In this document: positions 56,458-64,000 of the stretch, in pieces
Layout of the letters: each line of letters starts with the position of its first letter
Position numbering within the stretch: position 1 is the stretch's first letter
Assembly: GCA_033782935.1 (NCBI GenBank)
Contig: JAWQEG010001559.1
Coordinates: forward strand, 3,423,501-3,487,500
DNA: 64,000 nucleotides
Reading direction: 5' to 3'
Source of the DNA: Petrolisthes cinctipes
Lineage: Eukaryota > Arthropoda > Malacostraca > Decapoda > Porcellanidae
Position numbers and translations under genes: made by a program
Notes under the pieces: model-generated
The model's database searches: none
The model's input: the letters and a program-made list of their open reading frames with translations, nothing else
Told to the model about the DNA's origin: nothing

Positions 56458-58374
56458 TTAATGTCCTATATGTATGTATACTTGTCTATCCGTTAAATAA
56501 TCACAGAGGATTTGTTTCATATATGATGGTAGTGTTGTTCTTAATATTTTATATTTTAAACCTATGTGCCAAACTTTGTCAAATGTTTTTTTGATATTTC
56601 TTAAAATTAAGTTAACATGATCTTTGTATGTTTTCGCCCTTGCTATAGTATCAGTGATGATTGTTAATGCGGTTTGTGTTCTTCTGTTTTTCCTAAATCC
56701 GTGTTGTCTTGTGTTTAGTAAATTGTTGTTCTCTAAATATGTAAGTAGTCTATTGTTTATGATTTTTTCAAATAGTTTTCCGGTTACTTCTAATAAAGAT
56801 ATTGGTCTGTAGTTAATGATTGCTTTATTGTCCTTTCCTTCCTTAGGGATGAAAATAATTTTTGTCTTTTTCAGTTCATCAGGAAAGTATCCTGCTGATA
56901 ATGACGCATTATATATGTTTAGTAGTTTATCAATCCCTTTTTCTGGTAGATTCATTAATATGTTTTTAGTAGTTCCTGTTAATCCTGGTGTTTTTTCTTT
57001 AAATTTTCTCAAATTATGTAGTAGTTCTATTTCTGTTATTTTTCCTGCATCTGGTATTCTCTCTAGGTCAACTCTTTCATTTGGTGTTATGTCTTTAATT
57101 TTATCTTGCATCCATTCCTTTATTGTATTTTCATGTTCCTCATCAAAATTCTCATTTTCTTCTTCAGTGATTTTAAAAACTTGACTCCATATATTTCTGA
57201 AGGCTTTTTCCTTTTTATCATCTTCATAGATTTTGTTTCCATTGGTATCCTTAACATATGGGGTTTTAGTTTTTTCCTTTCCATCTAGTTGATTTATTTG
57301 CCTCCAAAATGCTTTTGATTCATTTGTATCATTAATATTTTCTATTAATCTGTTCCATTCCTCTTGTTTGTTCCTTCTATATATATTTTGTAATTGTTGT
57401 TGGAGTTGTTTTATCATGTGTATTGTATAGAGATTTGGTCCATTTTTGTCGATGTAATTGTATGTGTCAGTGAATTGTGTTTGTATTATTCTAGTTTCTG
57501 CATTTATTCGTGGATGGGGTAAAGTTTTGTATTTTGTTCTCGGTATGTTCTTCTTCATAGCCTTTGTTATTTCATCATGAAAGTTTTCTAGTTCTTTGTC
57601 TATTTCTTCTATACTTTTGTTATTTAATTTAGCTGGTCTCATATTTTCTAAATCTGATTTGTACCCTAACCAGTTAGCTTTATTCATTAGATATCTTTCC
57701 TTTATTGGAATTAGTATGGGGCTGTTAGACAGTTTCATTACTATTGGAATGTGATCACTTGATGTTAAAGGTCCTTGTTGGAGATGGTAGTTTAGTGATA
57801 CTTTATTATTACAAAAAACTCTATCTGGGGTGGTGAAGCTACTGTGTCCAATAAAAGTTTTGAAGTTTGGTCCTAGATAGATTAATTTTCCTGCATTCAT
57901 TATTGTATACAGAGAGTTGCCAACATTGTTATTATTGCTATGTCCAAGACTTATGTGTCTTGCATTAAAATCTCCTAATATATAAGAAGGTCTATTATAA
58001 TTTATTAATTTTAGGCAATCATTTGCTTGTAAATATGGTCGTCTAGGTGGTAGATATGTTGTACCTATTATTATTTCTCCAAGGGATGTTTGTATTTTTA
58101 TAGCTAATGTTTCTTCGGTAAAATTATCTATTAGTTTGAAAGATATATTTTTCTTTATTGCAATTGCTGCAACATCATTGAGTTCACCAGACTTGTTTGA
58201 TTTATGTTCATCATAATTACAAATTTGCATTTTTTCTTTTTCGCTTTGTCCATGTTCGTTTAGTAATATAATGTCAGGGTCGATAATTTTATATAGATTA
58301 CTTAGTTCATATTTCTTTGTGTTCCAGAGACGAACATTGTGTTGTAGTATTGTTATTGTTTTCATTGTATCCAT
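56458..58374 (-). CDS. LINE F ORF2: endonuclease and RT fingers
   Basis: 638 open codons. Endonuclease: TILQHNVRLWNTKKYEL at residue 8, DIILLNEHGQSE (catalytic Glu), SYILGDFNARHISLGHSN (near 133), SFTTPDRVFCN and LTSSDHIPIVMKLS (near 207). A Lys-rich linker of about 250 residues follows. RT: KIIFIPKEGKDNKAIINYRP, ISLLEVTGKLFEKIINNRLL, HGFRKNRRTQTAL, and LILRNIKKTFDKVWHIGL, where the usual first catalytic Asp (DIxKAFD) appears as Asn-Ile-Lys-Lys-Thr-Phe-Asp. It is followed by a frameshift to the palm. It starts 10 bases after the ORF1 stop. Confidence 0.9.
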   Translation of the reverse strand: MDTMKTITILQHNVRLWNTKKYELSNLYKIIDPDIILLNEHGQSEKEKMQICNYDEHKSNKSGELNDVAAIAIKKNISFKLIDNFTEETLAIKIQTSLGEIIIGTTYLPPRRPYLQANDCLKLINYNRPSYILGDFNARHISLGHSNNNNVGNSLYTIMNAGKLIYLGPNFKTFIGHSSFTTPDRVFCNNKVSLNYHLQQGPLTSSDHIPIVMKLSNSPILIPIKERYLMNKANWLGYKSDLENMRPAKLNNKSIEEIDKELENFHDEITKAMKKNIPRTKYKTLPHPRINAETRIIQTQFTDTYNYIDKNGPNLYTIHMIKQLQQQLQNIYRRNKQEEWNRLIENINDTNESKAFWRQINQLDGKEKTKTPYVKDTNGNKIYEDDKKEKAFRNIWSQVFKITEEENENFDEEHENTIKEWMQDKIKDITPNERVDLERIPDAGKITEIELLHNLRKFKEKTPGLTGTTKNILMNLPEKGIDKLLNIYNASLSAGYFPDELKKTKIIFIPKEGKDNKAIINYRPISLLEVTGKLFEKIINNRLLTYLENNNLLNTRQHGFRKNRRTQTALTIITDTIARAKTYKDHVNLILRNIKKTFDKVWHIGLKYKILRTTLPSYMKQILCDYLTDRQVYIHIGH

Positions 58375-58383
58375 GGTACTAAT

Positions 58384-59511
58384 TTATTTTTTTATTCTTC
58401 TTGATTCTTCTGGGGGTGATCGGTTCATTAGTCCATTTCTTATCTTTCTGTATGACCCTTCGTCTACCCTCTTGAAATCATATTTTTTTATCTTGATCTT
58501 GTTCATTGATATTAGCTGCTTGATGTCGTCTTCTTCGTATTTTGCTTCAGTGTATGTCCACTTGAAATTACCCAGTTGTATTTGCTTTAGTATATATTCA
58601 TTGTGTGAGTTTTGTGTTGGCATGATGCTTTTCCCAGTTAGATGTATTTTGTGTCCTATTTCATCTGCTTCTACGGGGTATCTTCCGCCTGTAGGTGTGC
58701 TGAACTGGACTACTGTTGTTTCTTTGTCTGTTCTGTGTTCTTTTCTTCTGATACATCCTTCCAGTCTTGGGTCTCGGTTGTACTGTTGTGTTGTTTGATT
58801 GTCATGTGTAGTTTCTTCCATGCTAGTAGAGTCTTGTTTATTTTTTTGTCTTTGTATTTCTGCAATTTCATCAGCTGTCTCAATGAATGTTGCTCCTAAA
58901 AGACTACTTGAGTCTGGGTTCTCTGGGAACCACATTGTTGGTAGGTCGTTTTTTTGGAGCATGGTGTTCAGTTCTTTTTCATATGAGCCAGGACTAGCAA
59001 GGTTCATGATGTGAGCATGCATAATGCTAATTAGAATTTTTGTATGTTTGTGGTCATTTAGGTTGATTCGTGTCGTTGGTCCAGGTGTTTTTACTTGTTC
59101 TGCTGCTCGTTTTGCTATTTCTACGTATGTCATTTGCTTGTTGTTTTCTGCGCTTTGTTTATTTTCTTCAGACATTTCTTTCGTTTTCCTCTTTCTAATT
59201 GGACAGGCCATGGCTAGAGTTCTGTGATTTGCTGGAAGGTTGTGTTTCTCACAGTTAATGCAGTGTTTTCCCTCGTTTGTACAGTTTCTGAAGGTATGTC
59301 CCTGTTCGCCACATTCTGAGCATATTATTCGATTGCTATGAGGGCAGTCATTGGTCTGGTAGTCATCTATTTCGTAGCATTTATAGCATGTAGTTATTTG
59401 TATGTATTCTTCTTGTTCGATCTGATCTGGTGATATTGCTAGGTTGAAAGCTAGAATTCCTTGTTGTTTTGCTTTTTCAACCATTTTTATGTCTTCTAAT
59501 CTCAATTTCAT
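58384..59511 (-). CDS. LINE F ORF1, C-terminal 375 codons
   Basis: The zinc-knuckle cluster comprises CYKCYEIDDYQTNDC (His replaced), CSECGEQGHTFRNC (intact CCHC) and CINCEKHNLPANHRTLAMAC. A Lys/Glu-rich region and a conserved tail (FKWTYTEAKYEEDDIKQL) follow. The true protein starts further 5': the frame 59890-59540 encodes LAYGKLNVLFTRIFTTNEGY and NWIKITDVKK, joined through an A-run at about 59533-59541 by a one-base shift. A nucleic-acid-binding gag-like protein. Confidence 0.85.
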   Translation of the reverse strand: MKLRLEDIKMVEKAKQQGILAFNLAISPDQIEQEEYIQITTCYKCYEIDDYQTNDCPHSNRIICSECGEQGHTFRNCTNEGKHCINCEKHNLPANHRTLAMACPIRKRKTKEMSEENKQSAENNKQMTYVEIAKRAAEQVKTPGPTTRINLNDHKHTKILISIMHAHIMNLASPGSYEKELNTMLQKNDLPTMWFPENPDSSSLLGATFIETADEIAEIQRQKNKQDSTSMEETTHDNQTTQQYNRDPRLEGCIRRKEHRTDKETTVVQFSTPTGGRYPVEADEIGHKIHLTGKSIMPTQNSHNEYILKQIQLGNFKWTYTEAKYEEDDIKQLISMNKIKIKKYDFKRVDEGSYRKIRNGLMNRSPPEESRRIKK

Positions 59512-59539
59512 TATATTTGTATAGTTTTTAATTTTTTTT

Positions 59540-59890
59540 TACATCAGTGATCTTTATCCAGTTGTTTTGTTTCTCAATTTCTTCTTTAATTTCTTCTGGT
59601 GTGTGTTTTCCAATGATGTGGTCTAATCTTTTAATGAATATTGACCTCTTTATTTTCATTTCAAATGGTACCATTACCAGTAGGCCAATTTTTTCTAGTT
59701 CTTTTGTTGCTTCTTTGTTGAGTAGTTTGTCTGCATCTTCTTCATTTCTACATACTGCTTTGTAGCCCTCATTGGTGGTAAAAATTCTGGTGAAAAGTAC
59801 ATTTAGTTTCCCATATGCCAGCTTTGCTAAAATTTGTTTGTTGCATTGCTGATCCTTGCTTGTATGTTTCAGTCTAATTGTTAGGTTAAT
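59540..59890 (-). pseudogene. LINE F ORF1, N-terminal part
   Basis: About 115 codons open on the minus strand: VLFTRIFTTNEGYKAVCRNE, EDADKLLNKEATKELEKIGL, RSIFIKRLDHIIGKHTPEEI. The last is a pattern seen before zinc knuckles in Jockey-type ORF1 (a domain that folds like an RRM). Ends at a TAA just after an A9 run. Confidence 0.72.
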
Positions 59891-59930
59891 TTTTAATGTT
59901 TTGGTGTTTCATGTGTATATATGTATATAT

Positions 59931-60356
59931 GTTGGTGCTCAAACTGCCTATATTCAGTACCTGGCCCTTGTCTAGCCCACGTGGGCCCCACAAACTGGGG
60001 TCGTAGGTGGTGACGTCGGGAAAGCTGAATTTGCCCTCAGAGAGGGAGCCTATTCCTATTTCTACCTAAAAGTGTTTTGCCACCTTCCCACCCAGGGCGC
60101 TAGTCCACGTCACCCTTAGACAGGGCGTCTCAGCTCGAGGGAGGATATGCCTCCCAACGGACAGAGATAGCGAGGACTGTACCGGGTGTAGGGCTCTATG
60201 GCTGAAATGTGGTGAGCACAGTGTAAGTGTGTGTGTGGAATGTGTATTGTGAACTGCAGGTGCTCTGCAATTTATTACTAATTAAGGAGAGCACTGTTGA
60301 AGTTGGCGTCATGGAGGAGAGCAGCTCAAGCAGCGGGTGAACCGGCGAGCTGTTAC
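59931..60356. other. GC-rich 5' region of LINE F and flank
   Basis: No ORF. Contains gtctagcccacgtgggcccc. Probably LINE F 5' UTR to about 60200. Confidence 0.5.
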
Positions 60357-60627
60357 TCCTTGAGGTCGACAGGCAGGTCAGCTGTGGCTATAGGCGTCTC
60401 TTTATCGTCCAAGCGTAGGATTGGGATATGAAGACCGTCTTGGGGACGCTTGGTATCGGCCGACAAATACTGATATGGATACGTACGACCTGTTTTTGTC
60501 GTCAAGCGTGGGATTGGGCCGAAATATTCGAAAGTTCGTATATTGTTGTTGAGTAGAGCCGAAAGATAATTATTATTGTCGTAACAAAATACTACAAATT
60601 GGCCAACTTTTTCTTTACTTTTCTCAT
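60357..60627 (-). pseudogene. Unassigned 90-codon open frame
   Basis: Open between a TAA near 60629 and a TAA at 60357, with no ATG at the start. It reads KEKVGQFVVFCYDNNNYLSA, then FEYFGPIPRLTTKTGRTYPY and DGLHIPILRLDDKETPIATA. The amino-acid mix looks like real protein. The start resembles the small beta-barrel opening (VGxFVxVxY) at the C-terminus of some transposon proteins, but I do not recognise the family. Confidence 0.35.
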
Positions 60628-60859
60628 ATTATGAAGCGAATATGTGTCCTAAGTTGCATGTATTATACACCAAAAGATGCAGAATAAAGAAACGATTAAG
60701 AGGAGACCAACTAGAAGTTTCTATGATCTTTTGTTGAAGACTTGCGATTTTTATTACTTTATTCTTGATTTTCGCTGAAAATTTTACGATACTTGCTAGA
60801 GATGGCTGCCAAAAAGGTGATTAGCTACATTTCTGGGATGTCCATCAACCATTTCCCAA

Positions 60860-61440
60860 CACTTCAGACATCCACTTTACTGAAAGTGCACATGAAATTT
60901 ATACACCTTTTTGGTACTCTCTGAAATTCCAAGCCCAGCTCATGGACTAAAGTGTTTGTGTGCCTCTCATGTCGAGATGATCCTTGATTTTGAAGACTTT
61001 GGTTTTATGGTGTGCAGCCTGTGATTATCTGTAGGGCTCTATTCTGTATGGGTGTGAAGGGTGTTGAGATGAGTCTCAGTAAGGTTTGAGGCCCAGGCAG
61101 GGCTTGCATTTGCATAATCCATCATTAATCGGATATATTGTTTGTCCACTGTGGTTTCCTTGTTGTGTCCAAATGTTGTGCTGGCAAGTGATCTGAGGGC
61201 TTTAAATCTTTGCATGCATTTGTTTTTGATGGCCGTGATATGTTGTTTGAATGTCATGGATGTATTGTATGTTATGCCAAGTATTTTGTGTGTGTGTGTG
61301 TGTGTGTGTGAACTCAAGGTCAGTATAGGTAGGCAATGAAGTATTAATTGCATCTTTTATTTTGTAAAAATAAACTCTTTGTATCCAACATAATGCTGTA
61401 TCCATTTTCTTATCTAAACAAAATTAAGGTACAATATCAC
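60860..61440 (-). pseudogene. LINE G RT thumb fragment
   Basis: KILGITYNTSMTFKQHITAI, then KCMQRFKALRSLASTTFGHN, KETTVDKQYIRLMMDYANAS and LTETHLNTL, followed by LGLEFQRVPKRCINFMCTFS on the same strand. This is a Jockey/CR1-type post-catalytic region. A (CA)n of about 24 bp sits inside the coding part (61290-61312). Confidence 0.75.
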
Positions 61441-61470
61441 ACAAAGTACAAAAATATATATGCATTATAC

Positions 61471-61780
61471 AGGGTTATTCAAAAGAAACGTTACAGTAAT
61501 GTTGACAATTGCAGTTTCAATGTTAGCTTTCAGTTCGTCTAATGTGTGTGGGTTATTCTGATAGACCACGCCTTACATCTCCCAATTACTTTTTATGGGG
61601 TCATCTGAAAGGCGTGGTCTATCAGAATAACCCACACACATTAGACGAACTGAAAACTAACATTGAAACAGCAATTGTAAACATTACTGTAGCAACCCTA
61701 CACAAGTCTCTGCTAACATGGTAAAATGGGTACGAGCTTGCATTCATGAAAATAGATTACAGTTTGAACATATGATGTGA
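61471..61780 (+). pseudogene. mariner-type transposase C-terminus in a foldback
   Basis: Plus strand: LTSPNYFLWGHLKGVVYQNN, PHTLDELKTNIETAIVNIT, a stop, then VKWVRACIHENRLQFEHMM. This matches the C-terminal end (after the catalytic D of the YFLWG box) of mariner-like transposases. The first half is also present in inverse orientation at 61492-61574. Confidence 0.72.
61492..61691. repeat. 83-bp inverted repeat with 34-bp loop
   Basis: Arms 61492-61574 and 61609-61691 pair at about 80 of 83 positions, loop 61575-61608. Confidence 0.93.
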
Positions 61781-62077
61781 ATATGATCTGCTATTGCTTC
61801 TTAAACACTGTAAATAAGTTCTGTATTTCATGTCTTAAATGCATATGTACAGCGTATAATATACATGTAATAAATATTATAATATGTATATGAATCTTCC
61901 TGTAGATATGGTACAGTACTTGGTTCAGCACTCACACAATCAATGAAAAATGCACACATGTAGGAATGATGATTGTGAAAAAATTGGAATGGTCCAAAGA
62001 TTGGAGAAGTCTTCCATTGTGTTTTAGGTCTTCAGCCATTATAGGTAACCATTATCCTCAAGCTGTCTGGCAGGGCA
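61781..62077. other. A/T-rich spacer
   Basis: Nothing recognised. Confidence 0.4.
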
Positions 62078-62446
62078 GCATATTGCCCAACTGTACTCCA
62101 CTCCCGCACCAATGGTGAAAACGGCTGGTCCAGACGATTTGAAGGGGTAAGTTGTTTAAACATCGCAACTCGCTTACACACTGCTCCATATGGTCTGCAC
62201 AATAATAATAATAATAATAATAAACGGTTTATTGATTTGGCAGCCAAAGAGCTGAAAATACATAATTAATTAGTGATTAATCATGAATGGGAATTACAAT
62301 TACAATTGAAACATCTCTTAAAGTACACAATACTAATAAATTGGTGATTATTCATGGATGGGAATTACAACGGAAGCATCTCTTAAAGTAAACTATATAT
62401 ATTATATAAATATTATATACATACACTTACATCTTCAGTCTTCACA
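62078..62446. repeat. 370-bp direct repeat, copy 1
   Basis: Matches 63489-63855 at well over 95 percent. Includes an (AAT)8-type tract and, on the minus strand, a LINE-like tail (ctgccaaatcaataaaccg then ATT repeats). Confidence 0.92.
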
Positions 62447-62477
62447 TATATACATGGTAAGAATAGATAAGTTTGTA

Positions 62478-62479
62478 TG

Positions 62480-62511
<32 letters not shown>

Positions 62512-62512
62512 G
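62478..62512. repeat. (GT)n microsatellite
   Basis: A GT array with one interruption. A second short one at 62633-62651. Confidence 0.9.
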
Positions 62513-62514
62513 TG

Positions 62515-63453
62515 AAGTAGGGATTGAACTCTGGAAATCGTTGGGTAGGGTGTCAGGTAGGCTGAGGTCACATCATGGAGAGTCAGGTGATAATTGTGGG
62601 GAAGGGCTAAGGCTGAATAATCATCATGTAGAGGTGTGTGTGTGTGTGTGCGTGGTTTTCCTTGGCAATATACACTCGTCAGCACTGCCGCGTGTTACAG
62701 TGCTTTCACGTTTTAGGAGATAATGGCACCATTGTGATTCTAAGCTTTAAGCAATAAAGTCCACTTCAATCGCCAATGTTACTTCATCTCAAACATGTAG
62801 TTTTTTTAGAGGTAAATAATCACAATGGTGCAACATCTTCTAAAATATGCCGATAGTTTTTGGAGACTGTAAATGTACTCATACACTCGTACTCACATAC
62901 ACAATTCCATGTACTCGGAGTTTGAAAGATACTTAGTACTTGTAGGCCTGTTTGTACTTGAACGCCATGTGTACATGCCCAGTACTTCCGAGTACGATTT
63001 ATATGCAACCACACAAAGCAACACACCACGTGGGCAGCACTGGTATTGATATTTTGGCTTTGGCGAATGTTAAAGGGAAAAAGGGTGAAAATTGAAATGG
63101 AAGGGCGCAGGGGGTCATGATGCGAGGTGAGGAACTGACCTGAAGCTTTGTAGAGCGCCTGTTTTAATCCTCCCAAGAATGGGGTGAATCCCTCTCTCAT
63201 AGAGCTTCTTAAAAAACACATATATTAATTACTCATGATGCATGCATGCACTAATTATAGGTAAGTACAATATTTTTATGGCCACGCAGATTAGATTGTT
63301 TGGGAATTAGTAAATGATTTCTTAAAAGGAAAAACACACATTTATTAGGTTTGCACTTATTACAAGTAGATACAATATTTCACTGGCCATTTCCATGTGA
63401 TTTGCCATTGGCCACATTGGCAGCAATGTTTGCGGACAGATTTCGTGGCCGCC
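62515..63453. other. Spacer between the direct repeats
   Basis: No coding signal that I trust. Confidence 0.45.
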
Positions 63454-63514
63454 GAGTGGAGTACAGTTGGGCAATATGCTGCCCGACCGCATATTGCCCA
63501 ACTGTACTCCACTC
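63454..63514. repeat. Perfect 26-bp palindrome at a repeat edge
   Basis: Left arm 63454-63479 and right arm 63489-63514 are exact reverse complements with a 9-bp loop. The right arm is the start of the direct repeat. Confidence 0.93.
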
Positions 63515-63855
63515 CCGCACCAATGGTGAAAACGGCTGGTCCAGACGATTTGAAGGGGTAAGTTGTTTAAACATCGCAACTCGCTTACACACTGCTCCAT
63601 ATGGTCTGCACAATAATAATAATAATAATAAACGGTTTATTGATTTGGCAGCCAAAGAGCTGAAAATACATAATTAATTAGTGATTAATCATGAATGGGA
63701 ATTACAATTACAATTGAAACATCTCTTAAAGTACACAATAGATAATAAATTGGTGATTATTCATGGATGAGAATTACAACGGAAGCATCTCTTAAAGTAA
63801 ATTATATATATTATATACATATTATATACATACACTTACATCTTCAGTCTTCACA
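63489..63855. repeat. 370-bp direct repeat, copy 2
   Basis: The second copy differs by one fewer pair of AAT units and a few point changes. It abuts a LINE A fragment at its right end. Confidence 0.92.
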
Positions 63856-64000
63856 AGACAGGTGGAGGACTAGGAGAAGACTTCTCCGCCATCTTATGGA
63901 CTCTCCTGAACACTTGGGTGAGTGAGGTTTTAGTATTAATTGAAGACACATATGCCTTCTAAGATGCACATCGTGCCTCTTTTAAAACCCATCTAGCTCG
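63856..64000 (-). pseudogene. LINE A copy 5, linker fragment
   Basis: The reverse complement aligns with 16340-16470: the basic linker and the segment with aagatggcggagaag. It runs off the window edge. Confidence 0.75.

Larger units (their letters stand above)
55599..59930 (-). mobile_element. LINE F (Jockey-like), nearly complete
   Basis: Two adjacent minus-strand ORFs (gag-like, then endonuclease-RT), an (ATT)n plus A15 tail at 55599-55631, and a GC-rich 5' region beyond 59930. It has a handful of frame breaks, so it is relatively recent. No RNase H is present, consistent with the Jockey/CR1 side of the LINE tree. Confidence 0.86.

Noticed and set aside
63380..63655. Possible host gene piece (minus strand) with RLDQPFSPLVREWSTVGQY
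   Set aside because: The frame falls wholly in the direct repeat and palindrome, starts in the ATT tract, and the same frame diverges in copy 1.

Overview
The window is animal nuclear DNA, and every recognisable coding stretch in it belongs to a transposable element. I found no convincing host gene, tRNA, rRNA or CRISPR. The mix points to an arthropod, most likely a malacostracan (decapod) crustacean: many LINE clades, CsRn1-like Gypsy elements with a tRNA-Trp type primer site, a Gypsy element with integrase ahead of reverse transcriptase, Penelope-like elements with a GIY-YIG domain, and very long (TA)n and TAGA/TATA arrays. The species assignment is an inference.

Layout. 1-5355: 3' part of CsRn1-like Gypsy element 1, ending in its 3' LTR. 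5510-17345: several broken copies of one LINE family (LINE A, I/Jockey group, RRM-like and CCHC ORF1, endonuclease, RT, RNase H). They are interrupted by a 211-bp insertion (6141-6351), a nearly intact RTE-like LINE with 61-bp target duplications (8076-11967) and a minus-strand solo LTR of Gypsy 1 (12309-12888). 17380-23278: mostly non-coding, with a mosaic repeat, two Tc1/mariner-type remnants and a minus-strand LINE RT remnant. 23283-29669: a Gypsy element in the order INT-RT-RNase H (Gmr1-like) with 4-bp target duplications; its 3' LTR is split by a poly(A)-tailed LINE 3' end.

29884-38470: an inverted pair of Penelope-like 3' ends, bounded on both sides by (TA)n, holding a young full-length CsRn1-like Gypsy element (30405-36847). 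38640-44645: LINE B remnant, hAT transposase end with terminal repeat, (CA)/(TA) arrays, CR1-like LINE C and LINE D remnants. 44646-55000: minus-strand LINE E, split within its gag by a nearly full-length plus-strand LINE B (47552-53147), and also carrying a small Tc1-like MITE. 55599-59900: nearly complete minus-strand Jockey-like LINE F. 60357-64000: an unassigned ORF, LINE G remnant, mariner transposase foldback, a 370-bp direct repeat joined to a perfect palindrome, and another LINE A fragment.

The genes do not form a cellular pathway. They are retrotransposition modules (Gag, protease, RT, RNase H, integrase or endonuclease) and transposases. Nesting gives a relative age order: LINE A before the RTE insertion; LINE E before LINE B; Penelope pair before Gypsy 3; Gmr1-like element before its LINE insertion. 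The most noteworthy items are the INT-first Gypsy element, the five-fold tandem repeat of the LTR-end/primer-site unit in Gypsy 3, the inverted Penelope pair, and the 61-bp duplications around the RTE-like LINE.
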